Source: Bradyrhizobium symbiodeficiens
GTDB taxonomy: Bacteria; Pseudomonadota; Alphaproteobacteria; Rhizobiales; Xanthobacteraceae
Reading direction: 5' to 3'
DNA length: 64,000 bases
NCBI RefSeq assembly: GCF_002266465.3
Contig: NZ_CP029427.2
Location: 2,048,501-2,112,500, forward strand
The notes beneath the pieces are model-generated. The model did no database searches, was not told where the DNA came from, and worked only from the letters and a program-made list of their open reading frames with translations. A program made the position numbers and the translations under genes. Positions 28,913 through 41,103 of the stretch are shown in pieces (position 1 is the first letter of the stretch; the number at the start of each line of letters is the position of its first letter).

Positions 28913-31900
28913 CTAGTCCGCGGGGGGCAACGTGAACCGAAACACAGCTCCCCGAGGTTGGTTGGCGCTCGCCCATAGCTGCCCACCATGCGCTTCTATG
29001 ATCGAACGACAGATTGAAAGCCCCATGCCCAAACCGACTGTCTTGGTTGTATAGAAAGATTCGAAAAGCCTTTCAACGGTTGTCGACGCAAGTCCGGGAC
29101 CAGAATCTTGAACGACCACGAGAACGTGGTTAGCCTCCGTTTTCTCTGTTCTAATCAGCAACCGTCGCGGGCCGCCGTTGGCAGCGCTCATCGCTTCGAT
29201 CGCATTGATGATCAAATTGAGCGCCACTTGCTGCAACTGTACGCCGTCGCCGCGAATGGTGGGAAGGTCATCGGCGAGCAGCATCTCGACAAAAACACCG
29301 TTCTTGTTCGCCTCGCTGCCGGTGAGTTCGACAACTTCACGAACCAAACCGTTGACTTCCAGCAAGTCCCGTCGCGGCGGCACCTTCTTGATTAAGTCTC
29401 GGATCCGGCCGACGACATCGCCGGCTCGTGTGCCATTTCTGACAACGCGCGCGAGTGCTCGCCGCACTTCTTCGAGATCTGGCGGGTCATGTTCGAGCCA
29501 ACGCGAAGCTGCCTGAGCACCGATAACAGCTGCTGTGATGGGTTGGTTGACCTCATGGGCGATCGAACCCGTGATCTGGCCTATGGTGGCGACGCGGTTT
29601 GCGTGTGCCAATTCTGCCTGCACCTGGCGGTACCTGCGTTCACTCTCACGGGCCGCTTCTTCCGCCCGCTTGAGATTTGTCAAATCGAGGATGTAAGCGA
29701 CGCCCTGGTCCGGCCGTCCTTCAAATGCCGCGGCGCCAATCAGCACCGGGACTCGGGTGCCGTCTTTCCTGAAATACTCCTTTTCGCGAGCCTGCATCGT
29801 GCCGGTTGCCACCAACTCCTCAATCTCGCTCCTAGCATGCACTTCCTGCCATTCCGGCGGCGTCATGTCGAACCACCGAAGCCCGGCGTTCAGTTCCTCT
29901 CGGTCATACTGCACCATGCGTAGGAACGCGTCGTTGGCTTCGAGTAGTCGTCCATCCAGGTCCCAGATCACAATGCCGATGACGTTGGAATCGACCAGGC
30001 GCCGTATCCTAGCTTCGCGCTCCTCAAGCTCCTGATACAGATAAGCGTTATCGAGCGAAATAGCTGCTTGCGAAGCAAGCACCTTCAGGACTGCCGTCCG
30101 CGCCGGCGAGAAGACGCCGGAGACGAGATTGTTTTCGAGGTACAACGCGCCGACGATCTTGGCCTGATTAAGAAGCGGTAGGCAGAGAATCGAACGGGCG
30201 CTACGCTGCTGGACATATGGATCAGCCGCGAATGGCGATTGGCCTACAGCATCGTCCAGGATGATGCACTCGCAGGTGCGCAGCACAGCGCGAAGCAGCG
30301 ATACGGGGAGCAGTGCCACGTCGACGCTCACATCGCGCATGTGAATGGTCACCAGATCGGCACTGATCGTGGCTTCGGCTGTGATTCGCTGCTCGGCACC
30401 GCGCAAAACAACCAGCAACCCCCGTTGGGCTCCGGCCTGTTCCATAGCGGTCCGCATCAGCGACTCCAGGAGTTTCTCCATGATCCGTTCGCCGGCGAAG
30501 GCCTGCGACACCTTGATCACGCTGGCGAGGTCGAGGTGTTCGACGGAGGCAGCGATCGTACCTGTAGGGAGTGCGGAAGCTGCTTCTGTTCTGAGATGCG
30601 GATGGACGGCATCGAGCTGGCGGACCTTGCCGTCCGCGCCCCAGCGAAGGTAGCAGCTTCGGGCACCCTGCAGATAAAGCTGCGCAATCTGCGGAAAGCC
30701 GCGTGCCAAATAGAATTTTGCTGCCATTTCATAGGCAAGCGCTTCGATGTGAACGAAAGAATTGTCCTGCGCCGAGCGAATGGCTTTTTCATAGAGGTCC
30801 ATGGCATCGAGTGCGCGGCCGTCGATCCGAGCAATCTCTGCTCCTAGCAAAGCGGCTCGGCTCTCGAAATTCTCAGTGCAGTGCCGCGCCCACAGTTCGA
30901 GTTGTGTGTATTGAGCGACGAGCGCTCCGAAATGCTGCTGCCTCTCCGCTGCAGGCGAGTTATGGCAAGCAGCCGCGTGAGCGAGCGCGGCAAGGAAGCT
31001 GTACTCGGCTGTCTCGAACATTGAGGGGAAGTCCAAAGAAACCGCTCAGCTCTCATTGAGGCTTCCAGGGCTGCCGTGTAATCACCGGCAATGAGACGTG
31101 ACTGCAGCTTGCGTATCCAGTACCAGCCCTCAGCCAGTGCTAGATCGGGTCTTGTAGTCAGTTCCTGTTCAAAGGAATGCTCGTCAAAGCCTTCCTCGTC
31201 GAACGTCCCGAAGACGGGCGTCAAACCACGAAGCGACCTGATCAGGCCGAGTTGGGTGCGGATGCGGTCGATCGCAAGACGGAACCGCATTCTCACCGCA
31301 AATGCCAAGCCGCGCTCGGCTTCGTGTTGCACTTCCTCGAGCGGGTCGCCGGCCGCGAGAAGGTTCGTGTTCAGGTGAGCGTAGCAATACGCCTCGAAAT
31401 TGAGGTCGCCGGTCTGGTTTGCGGTCTTGAGAGCCAAGCGTAACATCTCTCGCCCGCCGCGTACGTGCCGCGTCCAGGGAATGACCAGGCTTCCGAAATT
31501 GAAATAGATTCTGGCCTGGAAACGTTTCAGCTCTCGCTTTTCGACGAGGTCTAAGCCGACCCGCCCGAAACGGATTCCGGCCTCGTAGTCGCCGAAACAT
31601 GGTCCGGCGACGAAACCGAGCACCGAAAAGGCCAGACTTGATGCGTCACAATTGCCATTTTCGATGCTGAGATTGACCGCACGGCTGGCCACCAGTGAAA
31701 GCAAGTTCACATCTGTATAAAGTGCGGGTACCGACAATCTTGTCAGGACTTCAAGTGTTGCCAGTGATGTCGCGTTGCTCAAAAGGGGCTGGTAGGCGAG
31801 TACATCGATCTGCCGGCCACCAAGGTTCGACCAAATCGACCGGTATTCGCCGCTTGCCTCTTCTCGCGTTGGATGCGGCGACCAATCGATACCGACATGC

Positions 31901-34424
31901 CGAAGATACTCGAGCCCGACCGCGACCGCGCGGGAACTCTGATCGAGAGTTACGTAGAGATCCACGAGCAAGCACGCGACGTTTGCCTGCTTAACCGCGT
32001 CGATCTTGCGAGCCGACAGAGCGTCCAGACGCCGCTCCGCGGCAGTCAACTTTCGGGTCAAAAATTCGCATTCAGCTCGACATATTTCAAGCGAAAACTC
32101 GAGTTCATGCCAGTCTTCCCCGCCGTTTTCGGGGAGCAACTTCGCGCCGGCAACGAAGTAATTCAAAGCAGTATCGTACGCGTTGGCAGCCTTTGCAGAC
32201 TTGCCTGCCAGCAGGTTCAGCTCAGCTAGTTGCCAGCGCTCCTCCGCCGAGACGATCAAGCTCGCGCCTCGGTTAAGCTGATTCACGATGTCAAAAATCG
32301 CCTTTTCCCTGTCCTCGGCACGTGCATTCGCTAAAAGCTTCCTTCCTATCTTCAGATGCGTCTCAGCACGCAGCTCTATAGCAATGAGTGAATAAGCGGC
32401 GTCCTGGATACGATCGTGAACGAACCGGTACTGAGCGCCAACACGGTCGACCAACTCCTGACGGCGGGCCGGCAATAATGCCGTGTCCACTTCGTCTTCC
32501 GCAATCGAAAGGACGATCGCGATCGTCGCACTCTCCGCGACGTTTCCGAGACAGGCAAACTGCTGCAGCACACTTTGCGTTGCGGTGGGCAGTCTCGCCA
32601 GCTTCTTGACCAGGAGATCAACGATATTTTCGGTGTATCCCTTCGCGAAAATGCGTTCCAGCTCCCAGGTCCAGCGCCCGGCGTCGTGATCGAAGGTCAG
32701 CAATGCTTCGTCGGTGAGCGCCATCAGGAATTGGATTGCGAAGAACGGATTGCCACCTGTCTTGTCGTGGATTAATTTCGCAAGCGGATCGGCCCGACTG
32801 ACATCGCAGCGAAGGGCATCCACGATCATCAGAGAAAGATGCTCGTGGGCTAGTGGCGCAAGCGCGATCGTCTCAAGGGTCGTGCCGGAAGCCTGGATGG
32901 CGGCGAACTCGCGCAGCAGCGGGTGGGTCGGAGCTAATTCGGAATCGCGATAGGCGCCAATCACCAAAAGATGTCGCAAGTCCGATTGCGTGAACACCTC
33001 CTTTAGTAGATCCAACGTGTCAGAGTCGAGCCATTGCAAGTCGTCCAGGAAGAGGATCAGTGGATGATCTGGCCGGGCAAACACCGCGATAAAGCGATGA
33101 AAAACAAAACGAAGACGACTCTGTGCTTGCTGTGGTGGAAGTTCGGCGAGAACTGGCTGGTCTCCAACGATAAGCTTGAGATCGGGAATAAGGTCGATCA
33201 TAATCTGGCCGTTTGCTTCTAGCGCGTCCAGAAGTGACCGGCGCCAGATTGCCAACTCCGTATCGCTCTTACCGAGAAGCGGTCGGACCAGGCTATGAAA
33301 TGCCTGCGCGAGCGCCCCATACGGAATATCGCGCTTAAGCTTCTCGGCCTTGCCAGACGCGAACATGATGCGCCGCCGCACAAGTGTTCGATGTAGTTCG
33401 TTGACGACCGACGACTTGCCGATGCCGGAGTATCCGGAGACCAACACGAACTCTGACCCGCCGGTGTCAGTGACGCGGTCGAGGCAGGCAAGCAAGGACG
33501 AGATCTCGCGATCCCGGCCGTACAGTTTTTCGGGAATCAGTAACCGGTCGGGTATGTCATATTTGCCTAGCCCGAACTCGCCGACACTGCGCCTCGCTTC
33601 CCACTCAGCAAGGCAACGACGGAGATCAACTTCTACACCACCCGCGGTTTGGTAGCGCTCCTCTGGTGTTTTCGCGAGGAGCTTCATGATGATCAATGAT
33701 ACAGGGGCTGGGATGCCCTCCGAGCGTTCATGTGGTGCGACGGGCATTCGTGCGATATGGCAATGCACCAGCCCATGGGATTTGAAGCCGTGAACGGCAG
33801 TACACCGGTGAGCATTTGATAGAAAGTGATGCCGAGAGCGTAGAGATCACTGCGCGCATCGATTGAGCGGTTCATCCGGCCCGTTTGCTCCGGAGCGATA
33901 TAAGCAAGAGTCCCCGCGATTGTGTCGGGCGGTCCGGGAGTCTGTCGCTCGCGCGGTAGCTGCGACGCGAGACCGAAGCCGGTAAGGCGGACGCGTCCGT
34001 CCGCGCAGCCCGCCATAATGTTGGCCGGCTTGATGTCCCTATGAACCAGACCGGATCGATGAAGTTTGCCGAGCGTTTGAGTTATCCCGATTGCAAGCCG
34101 CAAGAATCGATCGATTTCCATCGCTGAATCGAGGAGTTTGGCGAGAGGCTCGCCCCCTGGATCCTCCAGCACCAGCGCGGCGCCGCTACTGTCGCGCTCC
34201 AGCCTGATCGGCCGGACCGCCCAGTCTGAATCCAGTACGTCTTTCAGGCTGAACTCGTGAGTGAGTCGATCAAAGCTTGCAGATGATGAGTACCCCGCCA
34301 CAACCACCATGACGGTTGTCACATTGTCTGTGTCGATCCCTCTACATAACAGCCGCTCTCCATCTTCCCATAGCGGCGCGAGGTCATACGGCGACTGGCC
34401 CGTAGCATGGAAGAAATGGTTCAA
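28913..34424 (-). pseudogene. Giant hybrid: Ser/Thr kinase - AAA ATPase - GAF - PAS - histidine kinase, two frameshifts
   Basis: About 1,835 residues when rebuilt. The kinase domain (first about 270) has HRDIKPANIM, but GFG (RLTGFGLA) in place of DFG. The frame breaks near 33765. An AAA_16-type ATPase follows with Walker A SGYSGIGKSS and Walker B LILFLDDLQWLD, then a long helical TPR-like region. The second break is near 31030. After it come a GAF domain, a PAS domain (IVIWDLDGRLLEANDAFLRM) and a histidine kinase with SIAHEVNQP, NLIINAIEAM and GLGMGLS. Relatives in bradyrhizobia are single proteins. A FixJ-like regulator 48 bases upstream on the same strand is its probable partner. Confidence 0.85.
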
Positions 34425-34472
34425 GCGGAACTCCCGTTGGCAGGCTTATGCCGGTGACCGCAGCAAGGGTCG

Positions 34473-35138
34473 TCAGATTGAAACACGTCCCTTCGGTGTC
34501 GGCTCGGATATGGGCAGTCGCAACTTGTCTGACATGCGGGCGAGGGCAGGTAGTGACGTAGCGCGCATCTTCCGCATCACTTGGCCGCGGTGGACTTTCA
34601 CTGTGATCTCGGTGATAGCAAGTTCGGCGGCGATCTGCTTGTTCAGCCGCCCACTTACTACCAAGCTCATTACCTCTCGTTCACGCGGGGTCAGGCTATC
34701 ATAAAGGGCCAGGAGCTCAGCCAATGCTCTTTCATTTGTCAGCCAAGCTTGGTCCCGCGCATGACCGATGGCGATCGCATCAAGGAGATCCTGATCACGA
34801 AAAGGCTTTGTCAAAAATTCGATGGCGCCACCCTTCATCGCCTGGACACACATCGGAATGTCGCCATGACCGGTAATGAAAACGATCGGTACTTGCCTCC
34901 CCGCTCCGTTGGAAAGCGCTCGTTGCAGTTCGAGACCACTCTGTCCGGGCATTCGAACGTCGCTGACCAGACAGGTGGGCTGGTCCGGGAGCTCAATCCT
35001 CAAGAAATCGGCGACCGAACCAAAGAGCTGAAACTGAAAGCCGACTGATCCGAGAAGGCTTCCCAGCTCTTCTCGTACGCCATCGTCATCATCAATAACG
35101 ATCACGGTCGGACGCTGCTCGGTCGATGGTTGCGTCAC
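34473..35138 (-). CDS. FixJ/NarL-type two-component response regulator
   Basis: A 221-residue regulator. The receiver domain has the acidic pocket VIVIDDDDG and phosphoacceptor Asp60 in CLVSDVRMPG, with Lys in FLTKPF. A LuxR-type helix-turn-helix at about residues 148-205 contains LTPREREVMSLVVSGRLNKQ. It is placed just before the giant kinase on the same strand, so it probably takes phosphate from that histidine kinase. It is intact, while the kinase is frameshifted as read. Confidence 0.9.
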   Translation of the reverse strand: MTQPSTEQRPTVIVIDDDDGVREELGSLLGSVGFQFQLFGSVADFLRIELPDQPTCLVSDVRMPGQSGLELQRALSNGAGRQVPIVFITGHGDIPMCVQAMKGGAIEFLTKPFRDQDLLDAIAIGHARDQAWLTNERALAELLALYDSLTPREREVMSLVVSGRLNKQIAAELAITEITVKVHRGQVMRKMRATSLPALARMSDKLRLPISEPTPKGRVSI

Positions 35139-35404
35139 TGTAGAATCCCTTTGCGGGGTCTTAGGCTTGCATGGTCCCAGTTTAGCCCGTCTAAACTGCC
35201 AAAACTACCTCCGCGACCGGATCATCCGTGCGATCCCGCTAAGCTGGAGGGATCGTCAGGTAGCTATAGCTCAAGGCGTCTGATCGATGCTCGGGCCAAT
35301 GACCTACACGTTTGTATAATCCCATTCGAGGCAGTTTTCGCCTACATTAGCAACGCGGCCCGTGACGGCGATGGACGACAAATCTGTCGTCCCGCTATAC
35401 CTGT
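35139..35404. other. Divergent intergenic region between two response regulators
   Basis: No gene of its own is visible. It must hold promoters for the regulator reading left (34473-35138) and the receiver protein reading right (35405). Confidence 0.4.
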
Positions 35405-35782
35405 TTGACCAAAATGCTAGTGCCAGATAGGCGGGTTCTAATCGCGATCGTTGACGACGATGAGGATGTCCGTGAAGCCATTCGCGGACTTATCAGGGCG
35501 ATGGGCTTCGTCGCCGAGGCATTCTCTTCGGCAGAAGAGTTCCTGCGCTTTTCCAAGATGAATCAGACCGACTGCTTGATCGCGGACGTCAATATGCCGG
35601 GAATGAGCGGCCTCGATCTGTGCCGTCGCTTGCGGGAGCACGGCAATGCCATCCCCACGATCCTGATCACTGCTTATCCGACAGAGGAAGTTCGTACGTT
35701 CGCTCTGGCAGCAGGAGTCACAAAGTTTCTGACCAAGCCATTCATGGAATCCGAACTGATGGAGGGGTGCGTATCGCCTTGA
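35405..35782 (+). CDS. Single-domain response regulator (CheY/FixJ receiver)
   Basis: A 125-residue receiver domain with the acidic pair IAIVDDDEDVRE, phosphoacceptor Asp61 in CLIADVNMPGMSG, the Thr of ILITAYP and the Lys of FLTKPF. There is no output domain. Near the 3' end the normal family tail (V-R-I-A-L) is found in another frame, reading VRIALSRPQ and ending about 35805, so a one-base shift may have altered the last few residues. The core fold is complete and could work. It probably serves as a phosphate shuttle or sink for the neighbouring kinase. Confidence 0.8.
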   Translation: MTKMLVPDRRVLIAIVDDDEDVREAIRGLIRAMGFVAEAFSSAEEFLRFSKMNQTDCLIADVNMPGMSGLDLCRRLREHGNAIPTILITAYPTEEVRTFALAAGVTKFLTKPFMESELMEGCVSP

Positions 35783-36180
35783 GTCGACCCCAGAAGAGCT
35801 ATTAGCGCTCCATTTCTGTCACAGCGGCCTGCTCGGACACTCGCGCGCTGGATCAGGCAATGCTCGAGATACTGCTACACCAAGGTGTTGTGTGCCGCAC
35901 TCAAAGGTATATTTGGCGCAATACAATGATGGAATAGACAGGGACTTCCGCCAAACATTTACTATCGATGCTTCTGGCGAAGCCTAGAGCTCTAATGTTC
36001 GATTCACTTTGGCCGGTAACCTTCAGCATCGCGGTCAGGAAGGGCCAGCCGAAGCAGACCGCGAGCCCTAATGAGGATAGACAGCCGTCGGCCCACCGTT
36101 CGGTACGTGCGCGAAGGAATGTTATGCTGCCCGTAAGTTGCGTTCAGACAATCCGCTACAGCTCCAAGCGGTAGATCAGC
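35783..36180. other. Intergenic stretch before the MHS-type transporter
   Basis: A 68-codon plus-strand frame (35968-36174) has no family resemblance. No RNA gene is recognisable. The following transporter start lacks a strong ribosome site. Confidence 0.35.
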
Positions 36181-37466
36181 ATGCCCGTTTTAGAACGCGT
36201 CGCGAATCCGGCCTTTGAAGTGTTCGACGTCAAGAAACGACGGCTCATCATTGCTGCAACAGTAGGCAATCTACTGGAGTGGTATGACTTCTTCGCCTAC
36301 GGCGTTCTTGCAATTACGATAGCGCGCCTGTTCTTTCCGGCCGAGAGCCAAGTCGGCTCCTTGCTTCTAGCGCTCGCCACATACGGTGGCGGCTTGGTGA
36401 TGCGACCTATCGGGGCAATAGTGCTTGGACTGTACGCGGATCGCGTCGGCCGGAAGTCCGCGCTCTGCCTGGCGATGCTCCTCATGGGTCTTGGGACCGC
36501 CGTAACAGCGTTTACGCCAACGTACGAGACAATCGGAATTTCAGCGCCTTTGCTGATCTTTATAGCGCGATTGCTGCAGGGATTCTCTGGCGCCGGGGAG
36601 CTTGGCAGCACGACAGCTATACTGGTAGAAAACGCGCCGCCTCATCAGAGAGGAGTCTACGCGAGTCTGAACGCTGCAAGCCAGCAGATCGGGTTTGTGC
36701 TTGCTGCGCTTGCCGTCATGTTTGTTACTCTCGCCATGACGCAAAGCCAAATAGAAGCAGGAGGCTGGCGTCTGCCGTTCATCTTGGGCTTAGCGATCGT
36801 CCCGTTCGCGTTCTACATCCGATCAAGCGTTGAGGAGGGGGACCTGCGCGAGCCTCGACCAGCGAGTATCCGGCTGAAAGCCATCCGAAGCGTTCGGTCC
36901 CTCTTGCTAGCGGTCGGAATTCTGACGCTTTACGTAGTGGCTGGCAATATCCTCTTCGTCTACATGCCGACGTTTGCAGTTAAAGAATTAGGACTGTCGA
37001 GTTCAGTCGCGTTGCTTTCTACGGTCGTGTCGACGTGTGTCATGATCGTGTTTACTCCAATAGCAGGGCGCTTTCGGACTGCGTCGGCCGCAGGCCGTTG
37101 CTTCTGATTGCTGGTGTCACCTTCGTGCTCGCGACTTTTCCTGCTTACGTTGTCATCACAGCCTGGCCATCCGCCGCGATACTAATAGTCGTTCATTCGG
37201 TCCTCGGCCTGCTGAATGCAGTCTATGTAGGACCCCTGTTGTCGGCGCTCGCAGAGCTGTTTCCTGCCTGCGCTCGCGCTACCTCGGTCGCTCTTGCCTT
37301 TAGTATAACCGCCATGATCGGTGCCCTGTCGCCAGCCTTTGCCGCTTGGCTTATTGCGAGTACAGGAGACGCTCGCTCACCCGCATTTATCGTGATCGCT
37401 GCAGCTGTGCTTAGCATTCTTGTTGTTCACCGATATAAGGACAAACACGAGGAGGCTCTCCTGTGA
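36181..37466 (+). pseudogene. MFS transporter of the metabolite:H+ symporter (MHS) family, one frameshift
   Basis: The first 300 residues show the MHS start VGNLLEWYDFFAYGVLAITI, the loop motif GLYADRVGRKSALCLAM and an ARLLQGFSGAGELGSTTAIL segment. The frame breaks near 37067, where FTPIAG should continue ALSDCVGRRPLLLIAGVTFV. The second piece carries the last membrane segments to a normal end. Relatives import dicarboxylates, osmolytes or aromatic acids with protons. The next gene overlaps the stop by four bases. Confidence 0.82.
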
Positions 37467-40452
37467 TCTGTAGCACTTCTTGGAATCAAAGCGCTGCGGT
37501 GCGCTCGGAAATGCGGCAGGAACGCGTGGCGCATTCATTAGCCTTTCCGGGTTCGCCCGATCGTCAGAAAAATGGTGAGGTCGGTGGCGTGCCGCGGCGT
37601 CTAGAAGACAGCGATGAGTACTTCTTCGGACCATTCCGTCTAATCGCATCTGAAAGATTGTTACTCAACGGGACTACGCCAGTCGGGTTAGGCGGTCGTG
37701 CTCTTGATATATTGCTTGCGCTGCTTGAGCGGGCCGGAGAGGTTGTCACTCACAAGGAATTGCTGGAGCGGGTCTGGGCTAACGTCATCATTGAGAGCAG
37801 CAGCCTTCGGGTCCATATCGCCGCGCTTCGTAAAGCACTCGATGATGGACGAGCGGGTGCACGTTATATCACCAACGTTCCGGCTAAGGGATACTGCTTT
37901 GTAGCTTCCGTCCAGCGGTCGAGGCAAAGTCGACCGCTTCCGACCAGTACGGTCAGACGTAGCGCAACCGCGGCCCTGCCGGAGCGCCTGCAGCGAATGG
38001 TTGGTCGCGATGATGCCGTAGAAATGCTGCGGGCGGCGACTATCACAAAGCGTTTCGTGAGCGTCGTGGGCCCAGGCGGGTCGGCAAGACTACCGTCGCT
38101 GTTGCTGTCGCGCATGCACTGGAGCCCGAATTTGGCGGTTCGGTACGTTTCGTAGACCTTAGCGCCATCCGTGATGGTTCGCTCCTCGTGACCGCTATCG
38201 CATCTGCCATCGGCTGCCTTGAGCATGCGCGTGGCTCCGAACAAGGTCTATTGGCATTCCTATCGGATGAGCGACTACTCTTGGTCCTTGATAGCTGCGA
38301 GCACCTTCTTGAGTCCGTCGCTTCGCTGGCTGAACATGTCTTCCGCGATGCACCGCGAGTCCACATCATCGCGACCACTCGTGAGGCTCTACGCGTCGAA
38401 GGGGAGCACATCTATCAGCTTTCATCTCTTGGTACTCCTCCGAGCGGCTCGAATCTCGCTGGGACCGAAGCTCTGGCGTTTCCAGCGGTACGGCTTTTTG
38501 TTGAACGCGCCGCCGCGGGGGGATTTGATCAGGAATTGACGGATGAAGATGCGCTTGCAATCGCCGACATTTGTCGTCAGCTCGATGGGGTGCCACTGGC
38601 AATAGAGCTGGTGGCGACTCGGGCTAGTGCTTACGGTATCGGCGGGCTGGCAAAGGTGATCGGTCAACACCTGATGCTCGTTTGGCGATCGCGTCGCAGC
38701 GTGCCGCGGCATCAAACACTCCAGGCAATGCTGGACTGGAGCTACGACCTCTTGTCGGACCACGAAAGGTCGACGCTGCGTGCGCTATCGGTTTTTGTCG
38801 GGGCGTTCACGCTGGAAATGGCGCAAGCGGTCGTACCCGATCTTGGTCGGGATGATCTGCATATTGCCGAATCAATCGCAAGCTTACTCGACAAGTCGTT
38901 GATCTCTGTCTCGCTTTCGGAGGGACGTAGCACATACCGCCTTCCTGATACGACGAAGTCCTATGCTGCTGTCAAGGCACGAGAGCATGGAGGAGAAACC
39001 GCAGCGTCGAGAAGACACGCGCTTTACTTTGCAGAGCGTCTCGGTGGATTTCGAACGCCGGCGATGAGGGGGCGGGATCTGACCGTTTACGTGCGCCAGA
39101 TCGGCGATATCAGGGCTGCTTTGGAATGGTGCTTTTCGACGTCAGGAGATCGGGACGTCGGGCTGGCGCTGAGTGCCGGGGCGGTGCCGCTCTTCCTCTC
39201 GATCTCGATGTTGAAAGAATGTCGTCGTCTTTGTCTGCAGACGCTGGAGGCATTGGCGGAAGAGGAGCGCGGAACCAGGCTCGAATTGGAGTTGCTACTA
39301 TCGCTGGCGATATCATCCAATCATGCGTACAGCGACAGCGCGGAAGTTGAGACTGTGCTCGAACGAGGTTTGCGTCTAGCCGAATCGTTGGACGACGCCG
39401 AATACCAATTGGAGCTTTTGGCCGGTCTCAATCTTCATCTGGCTCGGCTGGCAGAGTTCGGCGGCTCTCTAGCCGCAGCGGAGCACTTTGCGACGATAGC
39501 CGGAAGTCTGGGTAGAGCTCGAGAGATCGCGACCGCCGAATGGATGCTGGGGGCCAGTTATCATCTGGTGGGCAACCAGAAGTTGGCGCAACAGAACTAC
39601 GAAAATGGATTCAAGGGCGCTATGACGGCGCGCGTGAGCGATGTGTACTCTTTCGGTTTCGATCACCGTGTAAGAGCCTTAATCGGGTACGCAAGAACGC
39701 TATGGCTTCGAGGGTTTCCTGATCAGGCCGCCGAACGAGCGTTTCAAGGTATTGAGGCCGCCGGAAGGCAAGATCATCCGGTATCGCTCTGTATCTGTCT
39801 CCTTCATGCCGCGCCGGTGTTCTTATGGCGTGGAGATCTGCAAATCGTCGAAGCACTAACCACGCGGCTCATTACTTGTGCGACCAAATATTCACTGCCG
39901 AATTATGAGGCTGGTGGCTTGGGTTTGCGAGGTCAGCTCATGATGGCTAGAGGGGAGGCACGGCCCGGTGTCGAGATGCTCGAGGCCGCGTTGTCCATTT
40001 TGCGAACCGAGCGGCGATACATGCTCTCGTCCACGGTCTATCGGGCTTTAGCAGAAGGCTTACTCATGCTTGGTAACGTGGCAGAAGCAACCATTGTCAT
40101 CGATGGATTGGTGGCCGACGCGAACCGTGGTTCCGGTACGTTTGAATTGCCCGACATGCTGCGAACTCAGGCGCGGGTGCTGCTGGCGGTGTCACCGGAC
40201 AACTCGAGTGTGGCGGAAACGAAGCTCAGACAGTCGCTCGCCAGCGCCCAGCAGCAATCTGCTCTGGGATCGGAATTACGATCGGCACTTGCATTGGCGC
40301 GGCTGTGGGTGGATCGCGGCCTTACGCACGAAGCCGGCGGACTTCTTCGCGGGGTCCACGATCGGTTTACAGAGGGGTTCCAAACTGTCGACCTGATTGA
40401 AGCGGCTTGCCAACTCCGATCATTAAGCGCGGTGGGTACAACAGGCACCTGA
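37463..40452 (+). pseudogene. OmpR-type winged helix - NB-ARC-like ATPase - TPR regulator, one frameshift in the P-loop
   Basis: The N-terminal part has a CadC/OmpR-type winged helix with GGRALDILLALLERAGEVVT and RVHIAALRKALDDG. The frame changes inside the P-loop near 38076: SVVGPGG, then GKTTVAVAVAHALEPEFGGS. The second part shows the ATPase core (LLLVLDSCEHLL, LDGVPLAIELVATRA) and a long TPR-like helical region of about 500 residues. Such proteins are large signal-integrating regulators. The GTG at 37463 overlaps the transporter stop; an ATG at 37511 is an alternative. With the P-loop split, the ATPase cannot be made as read. Confidence 0.8.
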
Positions 40453-40634
40453 ATAATCATCGTCGGGGCTTGCCGTTAGGGCCAACTTTCATGTGAGGCA
40501 AAGCAAGGGCCATGGATGCGTTCGCCTTCACCTAGGCGCTGGGAACAATTCTCACTTTTTGACACAAATGAACTCGCGCCCGGGTGGTTGAACTTCCATG
40601 CTGCACGTTGCCATGCCGCAGGAGCACCAACGCT
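40453..40634. other. Short intergenic region before the DUF1348 gene
   Basis: No gene recognised. A longer in-frame start at 40584 for the next gene has no family support. Confidence 0.3.
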
Positions 40635-41103
40635 ATGCCCCCACGTTTTCTTATGCCACCCTTTACCCTGGAAACTGCGACGCAGAAAGTGTGGTCTATC
40701 GAGGACAATTGGAATGGTCGTGAACCGGCACGTGTGGCGCTTGGCTACGCAATTGACAGTGTTTGGCGCAATGGCATCGAATTCCTGTCGGGCCGCGCCG
40801 CTATCGAGGCGTTTGTGACGCTACTATGGAAGCGGCAGGTGGAATACCGGCTCGTCAACGAAGTGTGGGCCTTTGCCGGCAATCGGATCGCTTTGCGGTA
40901 TGCAAACGAATATCACGACGGGAGTGGAAGTTGGTTCAGATCGTACGGAAATGAGCACCGGGAAGTCGACCCGGGTGGGACGATACGGCTACGCATAGCA
41001 AGCTTCAATAGTCATCCGATCAGTGGTGCGGACCGGCTGTTTTTTTGGGCCCCTGGGGCGAAGGCCCGATGACCACCCAGAGCTTAGCGATTTTGATCTA
41101 TAG
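40635..41103 (+). pseudogene. DUF1348 (NTF2-like) protein, one frameshift near the end
   Basis: The body reads PPFTLETATQKVWSIEDNWN, ARVALGYAIDSVWRNG and ALRYANEYHDGSGSWFRSYG, a clear DUF1348 protein of the NTF2-like fold, usually about 155 residues. Near 41057 one extra G moves the natural C-terminus to another frame, where it reads RRPDDHPELSDFDL and stops at 41103. Nearly all of the fold precedes the shift, so some function could remain. Biochemical role unknown. Confidence 0.8.
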
